A stretch of 64,000 nucleotides of DNA from Niabella beijingensis (GTDB lineage Bacteria > Bacteroidota > Bacteroidia > Chitinophagales > Chitinophagaceae): assembly GCF_020034665.1 (NCBI RefSeq), contig NZ_JAIQDI010000001.1, positions 1,178,001 to 1,242,000 on the forward strand, written 5' to 3'. The position numbers and the translations under genes are program-made. A model generated the notes under the pieces. The model was not told the origin of the DNA and ran no database searches. It worked only from the letters and a program-made list of their open reading frames with translations. Below, piece by piece: positions 30,021-39,068 of this stretch (its first letter is position 1; each line of letters opens with the position of its first letter).

Positions 30021-31292
30021 CTAACCAACATAGGAAGCTTCTTTCAGCATTTGTTTGGGCAACGCACGCATAATGCTTTTTATAGGAGCATTCGTCTCTG
30101 CCGACAACTCGAAGATGGCATCCAGCGTTTCATATCCCTTGCTCAGGGTAAAAAACCGGCCAAAAACCGTCTTAGCCTGATTGGCGACGATGTCCCTGTA
30201 TTGATTGTCTTTCATCAGTTTAATGATTTGCTCTGCAAATTCCCTGGGAATATCCGCTCTTATACATCCGTTATCAAACTTCAGCGGAATACCGTCCAGT
30301 CCCCTGAGATTACACACTACCGGCAAGCCATAGGACATAGCTTCCACCACTTTTACTTTTATTCCGGTTCCGCCGAGCATAGGGCAAATGGAAATATTGG
30401 CATCATTATAATAACCGTGCAGCTCTTCCACGAACAAATGCTTTTCTACATTCGGATAGTCCGGAAAATGCTTTGAGATAAGTCCGATAACACAAATCGT
30501 CAGTTCTTTAGGCAGCAACGGATAGACCTGTTCAAAAAACCAATTGGCCGACCGCTGATTATTGGGGTTATCACTTGCCACGTAAATAAGATCATATTTC
30601 CGCTTGCCCCGGACAACGCCACTGGATTCATTGGTATTGCTGAACATTACTGGAACAAACCGGTGCTTTGCTTTCAAAAACTGGCTGAACAGATAATATT
30701 CGTCCATAGAGATCGACCATATTTCATCAAACAGGGACAACAGTTCCATTTCGCGTTCAAATGCGGCACCAAGTCTGAAGCCTTCCTGTTCTTTAAATTG
30801 AACAGTCATGAAATCATGCGTATCAATGATCAGTCTCGCACCCTTCAGATACGGATTGTTTCGAACAAGATTGGCCCATGTAACATAACTGATAATAATG
30901 ATATCATAAGTATGCTGCTGTAATATCCCGTCAAACTGACTTTGCAAATAAGCGTTGGTAAGATCGGCTATCGCGGGGGCTTCATTTAATTGCTTTTTGC
31001 TTCGAAAAAGATCCATTGGTTTCCATCTGAATGCCTTCCGGGATTTCTTCTTCCGTTGATGCATCTCGGTTGTTCCAACGTATAAACCAAAATTCGGAAA
31101 TCGTTGTTTAAACGCTCGGTCATCCTGATCATTCCAGCCTGCAATCTCTTTTATACTCATAAAATCCACCTCAAAGAAATCAGACCGGCTGTCAAAATAT
31201 TCCAGAAACTGGAGTGCCCGCGTCCGACATCCGTGATCTTTTCTCAATGGCGGATCAGGCATAAAATAGAGGACCCTTTTCTTACGAATCAT
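30021..31292 (-). CDS. Family 4 glycosyltransferase (paralog of the 35.1-kb gene)
   Basis: 423 residues, GT-B fold. ISYVTWANLVRNNPYLKGAR and LIIDTHDFMTVQ in the first domain, and CPMLGGTGIKVKVVEAMSYG with LPVVCNLRGLDGIP in the donor domain, are closely mirrored in the GT4 at 35089-36252, so the two are paralogs. The C-terminal tail is longer here. It is followed by a spacer of about 120 bases before the DUF5672 gene and preceded by 310 non-coding bases. Confidence 0.88.
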   Translation of the reverse strand: MIRKKRVLYFMPDPPLRKDHGCRTRALQFLEYFDSRSDFFEVDFMSIKEIAGWNDQDDRAFKQRFPNFGLYVGTTEMHQRKKKSRKAFRWKPMDLFRSKKQLNEAPAIADLTNAYLQSQFDGILQQHTYDIIIISYVTWANLVRNNPYLKGARLIIDTHDFMTVQFKEQEGFRLGAAFEREMELLSLFDEIWSISMDEYYLFSQFLKAKHRFVPVMFSNTNESSGVVRGKRKYDLIYVASDNPNNQRSANWFFEQVYPLLPKELTICVIGLISKHFPDYPNVEKHLFVEELHGYYNDANISICPMLGGTGIKVKVVEAMSYGLPVVCNLRGLDGIPLKFDNGCIRADIPREFAEQIIKLMKDNQYRDIVANQAKTVFGRFFTLSKGYETLDAIFELSAETNAPIKSIMRALPKQMLKEASYVG

Positions 31293-31602
31293 TAATCAGC
31301 AATTTTAACCTGTAGTTTTTCAATAAAATGTTACCATCAAGCAGTTGTTACTGCCTGCTTTTTATTTATAAACGACAAAGTCAGCCGTTTCGCAACAGCC
31401 GGCTTATATTTATTTGTTAAAAAAATACAAATAGCATTGAGGGAACATAATATCCGAAAGCGCTCTGCAGGCCGAATGGCCCCAAAGACGTTTCTCCAAC
31501 AGATACAATCAATAAGGTTATAACTGCTGCTGATAATCCGGGAAAATCTGCAGACCAGGCGGGTTATCTGATATTTTACCCGGCTCTTGTAGAGTTAACG
31601 GG
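31293..31602. other. Non-coding gap inside the glycan cluster
   Basis: 310 bases between two co-oriented glycosyltransferase genes. No promoter match and no credible coding sequence were found. It may be the scar of a lost gene, as every other gap in the cluster is below 120 bases. Confidence 0.5.
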
Positions 31603-33816
31603 TTACTTAAATACAATGATTTCTTTAACCAATTCACGAACGTTTTCTGGCGCATAACGTCGTACAGAAGCCTGGGATTTTTTTGAGATCTGTTGCCATT
31701 GCCCTTTATCACGATACAGCCGGAGAATCGCGTCCGCAAAGGATTCCCTGGTTTCTGCCAGCAACACATCCTCGCCGTTCAACAGCTCCATCCCCTCTAC
31801 ACCGATAGCGGTTGTAATAACCGGCAGCCCGAATTCCATGGCCTGGCCTATTTTCCCCTTCATCCCCGCGCCATAGCGTAAGGGCGCCACAAACAGCCTG
31901 CTGTTATAAAAATAAGCGGAAACATCCTGTAAATAGCCCGGCACCTGTACCAGCGGACCACTCAGGGCCAATACCTCGGGGGGAGGGTTGCTGCCAAGCA
32001 GGTTCAGCCTTATTTCAGGCAGCTGCCGCCATACAAGGGGCATGATTTCCCGGACCAGCCACAATACGGCATCCACATTAGGCCGGTGCTCATAACTACC
32101 GATAAAACACAGTCCTTCCCGTTCTTCAAATACAGGAGCGCTTTCCAGGTCCATTATACGATGTATATTGGGAATCACTTTGACAGTTCCGGCACCTTCT
32201 TTTTCTAAAACACCAGCCTCGGCCGGCGTTACCACAATCGTGAGGTCGGCGTTCTTTGCAAAATCAAGCTCCTGTTTTTTGATGGTCGCAATCGTTGTCT
32301 GATCAATACCCTGGGCCGGTTCATACTGCAACGAGCGTTCCAGCCGTAAATAATGCAGATCCACGGTATCGTAGATCCAGTAGATATTGGGGAATTGTTT
32401 TACCAGGGTCGCATATTTTTCATTTAAATGCGGCCGGCAGATCCACGCATAATCCAATCCCGGCAAGAGCTCATTCAGAAGTGCCCGCTTCTCCTTTGCA
32501 GGATGCTCATAGATCAACCGAACCCCCATTGTTATCAGCTCCGCCCGGTAAGGTGCTGCAATGTCATCCGCTTCCGGCATAAAATACACTTCAACATCCA
32601 ACGAAAGAAAAATCTTTATCAGTTCAAACATCCTCCTGGAGCCGGAGTCCTTATCATAATACGGAATGGTCCCGTCAATAAAAAGCAGCTTCTTTTTATG
32701 TGCTGAAAATTTATCCACCTGGTCTTCAAAACGATCGCTATCAGAAAAACGGTTGAAAAAAGCCGCCCACCGGCTCTCAAATGTCGTTGCATTGACCACC
32801 TGATAGGATTTTACATTCCCTTCTTCCGGACGTTTCCCGGAACTGACACCTTCAAAATGCACCACTTCGGCCATGGGCTGATAAAACACCTTTTTATTCA
32901 GTTTATAGCGAACGGCAAAACACAATTCCGTATCCTCATAATAAGCCGGCGCATATTGCTCATCAAATCCGTTCAATTCAGCAAAGTCATCCCGCTGGAT
33001 AATGATGCAGGCTCCGGAACAATAATCGGTCTCCCGGAGATAGTTGTACCGGTACAGGGAAGGGTCGGTATCCCGGCCAAAATTAGCGGGCTTTCCGGAG
33101 GCAGTAACCAACCCGCCTGCCTCCTGCAACAGTCCGTCGGGGTAAACCAATTTGGCCCCCACAATACCCGTATCCTGCTGAAGATCAAATACCGCTATCA
33201 TATGATACAACCATTTTTCAACAACCAGTGTATCATTGTTTAAAAAGCAGATAAATTTTGTATCCGCCAGCGCTGCAGCCCTGTTGCAGGACCGGAGAAA
33301 TCCCATATTCTGCTCGTTCCGTACCACCGTAATGTTTTCACAGGCCTTAAGACCGGCGGCGGTTTCATCCGTAGAGCAATCATCAACAACAATAATTTTA
33401 TAGGGAATACCGGTGGTATTGGCCAGAATCGATTTCAGGCAACAATAAGTAAATTCCCATTTATTAAAAACCGCAATGATAATTGTAACAGCAGGTACAT
33501 GAAACGAAGGGAAAATAAGCGGAGGATAATGATCAAGCCGGACAGGAATATCTGCTTTCTTAAAAACATAGAACCCTGCCAGTTGCTTTATAAAATTTTT
33601 CAGCTTTCCTCTATATTGGATCTTGTGCGGGTATTTATTAAACCGGAAGATCAGTATAAATAAACAGAACGCGCGCTTGAAAAGCAGTTTCAATAATTTC
33701 TTGTCCACCAGTCGTTTTTTTGCCCCTTCTTTCCACTGATGGTATTTTTGTACCAGCCGGTAGCAGGTGGTATAATTCAACTGGTCTATTCTACGGGTAA
33801 ATTTTTTTGAACTCAT
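31603..33816 (-). CDS. Two-domain GT2-GT4 glycosyltransferase
   Basis: 737 residues. Residues 108-340 form a GT2 (GT-A) domain: VTIIIAVFNKWEFTYCCL, IIVVDDCSTDET, and the metal-binding FLNNDTLVVEKW, with DYCSGACIIIQRDDF and YEDTELCF near the catalytic base. Residues about 380-737 form a GT4 (GT-B) domain with CFIGSYEHRPNVDAV, then FVAPLRYGAGMKGKIGQAME. The fusion could add two sugars in succession. A hydrophobic basic segment at about 40-60 may associate it with the membrane. It lies 73 bases after the WbsX-like gene. Confidence 0.9.
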   Translation of the reverse strand: MSSKKFTRRIDQLNYTTCYRLVQKYHQWKEGAKKRLVDKKLLKLLFKRAFCLFILIFRFNKYPHKIQYRGKLKNFIKQLAGFYVFKKADIPVRLDHYPPLIFPSFHVPAVTIIIAVFNKWEFTYCCLKSILANTTGIPYKIIVVDDCSTDETAAGLKACENITVVRNEQNMGFLRSCNRAAALADTKFICFLNNDTLVVEKWLYHMIAVFDLQQDTGIVGAKLVYPDGLLQEAGGLVTASGKPANFGRDTDPSLYRYNYLRETDYCSGACIIIQRDDFAELNGFDEQYAPAYYEDTELCFAVRYKLNKKVFYQPMAEVVHFEGVSSGKRPEEGNVKSYQVVNATTFESRWAAFFNRFSDSDRFEDQVDKFSAHKKKLLFIDGTIPYYDKDSGSRRMFELIKIFLSLDVEVYFMPEADDIAAPYRAELITMGVRLIYEHPAKEKRALLNELLPGLDYAWICRPHLNEKYATLVKQFPNIYWIYDTVDLHYLRLERSLQYEPAQGIDQTTIATIKKQELDFAKNADLTIVVTPAEAGVLEKEGAGTVKVIPNIHRIMDLESAPVFEEREGLCFIGSYEHRPNVDAVLWLVREIMPLVWRQLPEIRLNLLGSNPPPEVLALSGPLVQVPGYLQDVSAYFYNSRLFVAPLRYGAGMKGKIGQAMEFGLPVITTAIGVEGMELLNGEDVLLAETRESFADAILRLYRDKGQWQQISKKSQASVRRYAPENVRELVKEIIVFK

Positions 33817-33889
33817 TCTACTTATATCAACATCTTTTTACACGCCCTTCGGCTATTGAAACATCTGCTACGGCCAAGACAGCCTGCTT

Positions 33890-35002
33890 TTATCCGGTAA
33901 GATACTTTTTTAGTACCGCCAGATAACCGTATCCATTATGCGTATCCGGTTCCACATAATTCCCTTCCGCCCATTCATTCCAGGACTTTAAGATAAGAAA
34001 CCGGTCGCTCATTTCCCTGTTATTTATATATTCAACCGCTTTGCGGATCTGTGCGCCAAATAATTCCGGGGTCGCATTCCGGATCACCACCCCGTTATGT
34101 CCGCTCCGCGGGGTATTGTCCCAGTTGGGCAATACCATGGGGTAGATATCCCCCGGCTGGTCTTCAAACATAACTCGTTTTACAATACGACGCTGATCAA
34201 CGCAGGTCACTCCCCGGTAGGAACGATCCCCGAATGCCCTTCGCAGAAACCGACCCAGTTTTTTATGAAGCCGTTTTCTTGATTTTCCCATCAACCGGTA
34301 TTGTGCCTTATTAAATGCATAAGAAACCTTTCCATCAAATCCGGCCTGTCTAAAATCCCAATGGTCCGCATTGATATTCGATGCCAGTATATACAGCCCC
34401 TTCAATCCCCTTCTTAAGGCTTCTGCCCGTAATTTATCGGTATACACCTTGCTATCGGGCAGCTCGATACCATCATAGATCATAAACAACGGACGATCAT
34501 TTACCCGTATGTACCGCGGGTCTTCAAAAAGCTTTATCAGGTAATCAAAATGCATTACAATGTCTTCATCACCGGGGTATTCCTGTTTGATCAATACCTT
34601 ATCAGGCGCCCCATGCCAGATACCACTCCAGGTTTGATTGGCCCAGCAGATGCAAAACGGAAGATCCGGTTTTCCGGAAGCCACCACTTCATTCAACGGC
34701 TGCTCCAAAAGCTGCTTCCCGTTCCCGAACCAGTAATGGTAATAAATAAATCCATATACACCATACTTCTTTGCCATTTTTGCCTGTGCCTCCCTTACTT
34801 CAGGCTTCCGCAGGTCATAATAACCAAGGTCCGCCGGAAATACCGGCTGCCGGTGCCCTTTAAACAGCGGTTTTGCTTTGGTCACATTTGTCCATTCTGT
34901 AAACCCTTTCCCCCACCATTTATCATTTTCAGGAATAGGATGATATTGGGGGAGATAAAAGGCCAGGCATTTGATCTCCTGACTATCGCGCTGTTGATTC
35001 AT
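33890..35002 (-). CDS. WbsX/GH99-like protein
   Basis: 370 residues matching the WbsX family (PF14307): CLAFYLPQYHPIPENDKWWG, GFTEWTNV, PFCICWANQTWSG, and the C-terminal LKSWNEWAEGNYVEPD. The family has a TIM-barrel of the GH99 type with conserved Glu residues and is found almost only in polysaccharide clusters. It may trim or transfer glycan units. There is no signal peptide, so it acts in the cytosol, which argues against simple polymer degradation. It lies between the GT4 and the GT2-GT4 fusion genes. Confidence 0.9.
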   Translation of the reverse strand: MNQQRDSQEIKCLAFYLPQYHPIPENDKWWGKGFTEWTNVTKAKPLFKGHRQPVFPADLGYYDLRKPEVREAQAKMAKKYGVYGFIYYHYWFGNGKQLLEQPLNEVVASGKPDLPFCICWANQTWSGIWHGAPDKVLIKQEYPGDEDIVMHFDYLIKLFEDPRYIRVNDRPLFMIYDGIELPDSKVYTDKLRAEALRRGLKGLYILASNINADHWDFRQAGFDGKVSYAFNKAQYRLMGKSRKRLHKKLGRFLRRAFGDRSYRGVTCVDQRRIVKRVMFEDQPGDIYPMVLPNWDNTPRSGHNGVVIRNATPELFGAQIRKAVEYINNREMSDRFLILKSWNEWAEGNYVEPDTHNGYGYLAVLKKYLTG

Positions 35003-35088
35003 GCTGTTCCTTTCCTGTTTTAATTATATAAACCTGCCAACGGAAACGGCCGTATCTGTCGATTTCTTTTTTGCATTCGACGATTTTA

Positions 35089-36252
35089 TTACCTGGCAGC
35101 CAGCACATTTTCCATTATCCCGTTAAAATGTTCCCTGCTGTGATGCTGATTAAAAAAAATACGTCCCTGTTCTTTTACAAAGGAATAATAGCTGTTATTG
35201 CCAAGCAGCTTGCTGATACTGTCTGCAAAATCTGTAGCCGCGTCCGCCACCACACATCCGTTGTCCGTTTTATTTACGAGCCCGTCCACGCCTCTCGGAC
35301 TGCATACCACCGGCAGGCCGTAGGAAAGGGCTTCGATTACCTTTATTTTTACACCGGTACCGCTAAGCATGGGGCAAATGGCCAGCTTTGCCCGGGAATA
35401 ATAAGGCCCCAGGTCCGCAACATACGGCAGCTTCTGCACATTTTCCAGGTCCGGGATGTATTTATGAATACCACCAATAACACACCAGCGCACCGATGAT
35501 TCCAAAAGCGGGTATACTTCTTTAAAAAACCAGTTAACGGCCTTAATATTGTGCCGGTTATTGCCGGCAACAAAAATAACATCAAATGCCTTCTCATTTC
35601 CTTCCGGAACAGCAGGTGTTTCAAGGCAAAAGGGGATCAGTTTAACATCCTTATCAACAAACTGCCGGAACAGGTATTGTTCTTCGGAAGAAATTGCCCA
35701 TACCTGGTCGAAGTAGTTCAGCCGTTTCATCTCCCTTGAAAAGGCCCTGCCGATACTGAATCGTTTCCAGACCCGCTCCTGTGCCGTCAGGAAATCATGC
35801 GTATCGATGAGCAGCCGGGCCTTCCCGGTCAAAGTATTATCCCTGATCAGATCCGCCCAGTATGCATAGCTGATCACAATATAATCATACTGTTCTCTTT
35901 TAAGGATCTGATTGAACAGGTGCTGGTTGTAGGGGGTGACAAACGAGGGTAAAGCACGCCGGAACATCAGATCCCGGAAAAAACGCTGCAGCCGGTACTG
36001 TATCGCGTACCAAAGATCTGCGCCTCCTTTTGGCTTTTTTCGCAGGCCGTATACCCGGCGCACCAGCCCGGTCTGTAGCATTTCTGCTGTTTCTTCACTA
36101 TTCATAGGTGCACCCCAGGTATCTTCGCTGTGTACATAATCTACTGTGATCCCCATTTTATGAAACGCTTTCAGCAACTCCCAGGCTCTGGTATGAGCAC
36201 CGGCGTTGTTTTTCATAATATTAAAAGGAATAAAATACAGCAGCCTTCTCAT
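35089..36252 (-). CDS. Family 4 glycosyltransferase
   Basis: 387 residues, GT-B fold. It starts MRRLLYFIPFNIMKNNAGAH and contains LLIDTHDFLTAQERVW, VIFVAGNNRHNIKAVNW and CPMLSGTGVKIKVIEALSYG with LPVVCSPRGVDGLV. It is a clear paralog of the GT4 at 30021-31292, with matching motifs across the whole length. The pair may add similar sugars at different steps. It is the second gene of the cluster, 55 bases after the GT2 gene. Confidence 0.9.
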   Translation of the reverse strand: MRRLLYFIPFNIMKNNAGAHTRAWELLKAFHKMGITVDYVHSEDTWGAPMNSEETAEMLQTGLVRRVYGLRKKPKGGADLWYAIQYRLQRFFRDLMFRRALPSFVTPYNQHLFNQILKREQYDYIVISYAYWADLIRDNTLTGKARLLIDTHDFLTAQERVWKRFSIGRAFSREMKRLNYFDQVWAISSEEQYLFRQFVDKDVKLIPFCLETPAVPEGNEKAFDVIFVAGNNRHNIKAVNWFFKEVYPLLESSVRWCVIGGIHKYIPDLENVQKLPYVADLGPYYSRAKLAICPMLSGTGVKIKVIEALSYGLPVVCSPRGVDGLVNKTDNGCVVADAATDFADSISKLLGNNSYYSFVKEQGRIFFNQHHSREHFNGIMENVLAAR

Positions 36253-36307
36253 TATTTTCCGGGAAAACTAAATCAAATAAGGGTGATTAAAGAACGTGCA
36301 TCCACAC

Positions 36308-37108
36308 TTATGCTTCCAGGTATCCGTTAGGCCGGTAGCTGTATTTATAAAGTACGGTCTCCCGGTATATTTTTTCATTGGTGCCCAGGTTGGCACGCGA
36401 ATTAAAAGTATGGAATATATGATAGCCTACTGCGGCTAACTTTACTTTCTTCTTTTTGATGCCCAGGTTGATCAGACGCTCCCCCAGTTCCGAATCCTCC
36501 CTGCCCCAGCCCTCGAACCCGCTGTAATAACCATTCACTTTCACATAATCATTTTTCCAGAATGCCAGGTTGCACCCTTTGATATTGTGCGACTTCCGGG
36601 GATTTACAAAAAAACAGCCGGAAAAAAGCGGCACGCGCAATGCATTGAACCGGTTCCCCAGTCCCCGCATAAAGGAATGCAGGCTGCTGATGTCTTTGGT
36701 CTGCAACAGTTCGTGGGTCCGCCATTCTGCAATAAGGGTACGGCTTCCCTGCACAAAAAACCCTTTGCGGGCCGCCCTCATGTGATCGGCAATGAATTCC
36801 CGGTGCATTACGATATCCCCGTCGATCTCAATGATATAATCCGACTCGATCTCCTTTATGGCTTTATTCAGGATCAGACTTTTACGAAAACCCCGGTCTT
36901 CATGGTACACGTGTTTTATAGGGATCCCGTGCTTCTTACTGAAGTCCTCTATGCACCAGGCTGTACGGGCGTCGTCACCATCCTCTGCAATAATGATCTC
37001 ATCCGGTCTCCGGCTCTGGTATAATACGCTTTTTAACACCAGCTGCAGGGCCTCGGGCCATTTGTAGGTTGAGATCATTAATGCTACCGTAAAAGGAGTT
37101 TTTTCCAT
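36308..37108 (-). CDS. Family 2 glycosyltransferase
   Basis: 266 residues, GT-A fold. VALMISTYKWPEALQLVLKS at the N-terminus, IIEIDGDIVMH with the DxD metal site, and GCNLAFWKNDYVKVNGYYSG plus the catalytic-region GWGREDSELGERL, like Glyco_transf_7C. It is most like GT2 enzymes of the chondroitin-synthase/LPS type. It is the first gene of the glycan cluster and is preceded by a TATCTTTG promoter element 222 bases upstream. Confidence 0.9.
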   Translation of the reverse strand: MEKTPFTVALMISTYKWPEALQLVLKSVLYQSRRPDEIIIAEDGDDARTAWCIEDFSKKHGIPIKHVYHEDRGFRKSLILNKAIKEIESDYIIEIDGDIVMHREFIADHMRAARKGFFVQGSRTLIAEWRTHELLQTKDISSLHSFMRGLGNRFNALRVPLFSGCFFVNPRKSHNIKGCNLAFWKNDYVKVNGYYSGFEGWGREDSELGERLINLGIKKKKVKLAAVGYHIFHTFNSRANLGTNEKIYRETVLYKYSYRPNGYLEA

Positions 37109-37329
37109 ATATCTGTCTTTCTGCTTTTTGGTTTAGACCGGTTATCAATTGCTTTTATTAATAACGTTGTAAAGTCCGCTATCGCAACATCTCTTGCCGG
37201 TTTGGTTGATGCAAGATGTTCAAATTTATCACTTCTTTCACAATTTCAGGGTCCTCAGTTCCTTCTAAATTATCGAAAGTTATCTCATTTCAGCTTGCAA
37301 TGTTTGTTTTTGCGCTCCTGCTTAACTTG

Positions 37330-37337
37330 CAAAGATA
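37330..37337 (-). promoter_or_regulatory. -7 element of the glycan cluster promoter
   Basis: Minus-strand TATCTTTG fits TAnnTTTG. It is the only such match upstream of the first glycosyltransferase gene. The -33 position is not clear. Confidence 0.5.
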
Positions 37338-37391
37338 GTTTTTTTACGACATCTATATACAGAAACCGGGCCATATCCTCCACCAGGGACG

Positions 37392-37421
37392 TTTGATTTT
37401 ATCAAACTATTACTAAATTTG
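37392..37421 (+). promoter_or_regulatory. Promoter of the JmjC/cupin gene
   Basis: TTTG (37392-37395) is followed after 18 bases by TAAATTTG (37414-37421), a full match to the Bacteroidota -33/-7 pattern. It leaves a leader of roughly 10 bases before the ATG at 37439. Confidence 0.75.
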
Positions 37422-37438
37422 CCGTTTATTTATAGATT

Positions 37439-38311
37439 ATGCAATTAACAGCTTTAGATAAATTCGATCACCTCAGCCCCGAAGATTTCAAAAAGAACTA
37501 TTACCAAAAGAACAAACCGGTTGTTATCCGTGATCTGGCTCGTCAGTGGCCGGCTTATCATAAATGGAATTGGGATTATTTTATCAATATTGTCGGCGAC
37601 AGGGAAGTGGGCGTCTACAATAATGTAAAGAGCGACTCCTATACGCCCATCAATACAGCTGATGCTTATATGAAATTCGGCAAATACCTGAATATGGTAA
37701 AAAAAGGCCCGGTGGAACTCCGGATCTTTCTCTTTAATATATTCCAGCATGCTCCCCAGATCGTGACCGATTTTACCTGGCCGGATGCCTACATGAAAGG
37801 ATTTGTAAAAAAATTCCCGATGCTGTTTGTTGGCGGAGAGGGCTCCATTACACATATGCATTTTGACATCGACATGAGTCATATCCTGCATACCCAGTTC
37901 ATCGGCAAAAAGAGAGTGCTGCTATTTCCGTTTGAAGAACAGCACAAACTCTACCGGAAGCCCTGGGAGGTATTGAGTCTGGCCAATTATGCCCGCTACT
38001 ACGACAATTTCGACTATGAAAAATTCCCTGCTGCAAAAAATGCCCAAGGCTATGAAGTGGTGCTGGAACATGGCGATACCCTGTTCATGCCCGCAGGTTA
38101 CTGGCATCATATGGAATATATAGATGCCGGCTTTGCTATGAGCCTGAGGGCTTTGCAAAACAGTCTTACCGGTAAGCTGAAAGGGGCGTGGAACCTGTTC
38201 GGAATGCGTAATATTGATACCCTGATGAAGAAAACAGCACCCAAGTGGTGGTACGACCGGAAACTAAAACAGGTCTATGCTGCTGCGGACCGGGTTTCGG
38301 CAGATATCTGA
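37439..38311 (+). CDS. JmjC/cupin-8 family Fe(II)/2-oxoglutarate oxygenase
   Basis: 290 residues of the cupin-8 (JmjC-like) type. The iron triad is visible as His141 and Asp143 in THMHFDIDMSH and a distal His in the stretch FMPAGYWHHMEY (His223 or His224). VFKPVVIRD-like N-terminal residues (KPVVIRDLARQWPAY) and the closing SLRALQNS are typical. The family hydroxylates protein side chains, tRNA bases or small molecules. There is no signal peptide, so it is cytosolic. It diverges from the glycan cluster and could act on one of its products, but the substrate is unknown. It ends 13 bases before the aroE stop on the opposite strand. Confidence 0.88.
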   Translation: MQLTALDKFDHLSPEDFKKNYYQKNKPVVIRDLARQWPAYHKWNWDYFINIVGDREVGVYNNVKSDSYTPINTADAYMKFGKYLNMVKKGPVELRIFLFNIFQHAPQIVTDFTWPDAYMKGFVKKFPMLFVGGEGSITHMHFDIDMSHILHTQFIGKKRVLLFPFEEQHKLYRKPWEVLSLANYARYYDNFDYEKFPAAKNAQGYEVVLEHGDTLFMPAGYWHHMEYIDAGFAMSLRALQNSLTGKLKGAWNLFGMRNIDTLMKKTAPKWWYDRKLKQVYAAADRVSADI

Positions 38312-38324
38312 AGTCCAAAATAAG

Positions 38325-39068
38325 CTACTTCTCCACAGGGGCGGTCCAGATATTCCAGCTCAGCTCAGCCTGTGCTACCAGCATGTCATACCCGTTTTTG
38401 ATCAGGGCCCCTCTTTTCCGGCCTTCTTCCAGAAAGCCCGTCAATGGCGGGTTGTATACAAGATCATATAAATAATGATTTGAATTGATCCGGTCATAAG
38501 GAAGATCGGGTTTTCCTTCGGTCTTTGGAAAACTTCCCAGTGGTGTGGTATTTATTATCAGCGGATATGCCTCCATCACCGCTCCATCCAGGTCATTGTA
38601 GCCCAACTCCCCTTCTTCAGGATTACGGGAGACGGATTTATAGGCAATACCCAGTTTCTCCAGTGTATAGCAGACCGCCTTTGCTGCACCACCCGTACCC
38701 AGTATCAGTGCCTGTGTGTGGTGCGGCTGCAGTTGTTCCAGCAGTGTGGTCTCAAATGCCGAAGCATCTGTATTATACCCTTTTAACCGGCCTTCGCTGA
38801 TCCGGATGCAGTTACAGGCCCCGATGGATGCAGCTTCACCATCCAGCTCCTGTAAAAATGCCATTACCTCCTGTTTGTAAGGGATGGTGACATTAAACCC
38901 GGCAAGTTCGGGATATTGTTGCAGCAGCGTTGTAAGATATTGAATGGAAGGGATCTCAAATGCTTCATACCGGCAATCGGCAATACCTTCTTCTTCAAAT
39001 TTTTCGGTAAAATAGCGTTTTGAAAAAGACTGGCTCAGCGGAAATCCTATCAAACCGTACAGGGTCAT
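38325..39068 (-). CDS. aroE: Shikimate 5-dehydrogenase
   Basis: 247 residues, near the short end for AroE, which reduces 3-dehydroshikimate with NADPH in the shikimate pathway. LIGFPLSQSFSKRYF is the substrate-binding N-terminus, FNVTIPYKQEVM carries catalytic Lys65, GYNTDASAF carries Asp101, and LILGTGGAAKAV (122-132) is the nucleotide-binding loop. The start codon overlaps the stop of the phosphosulfolactate synthase gene by one base (TAATG), so the two are translationally coupled. Confidence 0.95.
   Translation of the reverse strand: MTLYGLIGFPLSQSFSKRYFTEKFEEEGIADCRYEAFEIPSIQYLTTLLQQYPELAGFNVTIPYKQEVMAFLQELDGEAASIGACNCIRISEGRLKGYNTDASAFETTLLEQLQPHHTQALILGTGGAAKAVCYTLEKLGIAYKSVSRNPEEGELGYNDLDGAVMEAYPLIINTTPLGSFPKTEGKPDLPYDRINSNHYLYDLVYNPPLTGFLEEGRKRGALIKNGYDMLVAQAELSWNIWTAPVEK

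Larger units (their letters stand above)
37109..37438. other. Divergent promoter region of the glycan cluster and the JmjC gene
   Basis: 330 bases between divergent genes. It contains the minus-strand -7 element at 37330-37337 and the plus-strand promoter at 37392-37421. The long untranslated leader of the glycan cluster (about 215 bases) has no obvious structure by eye. No gene is supported. Confidence 0.65.
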
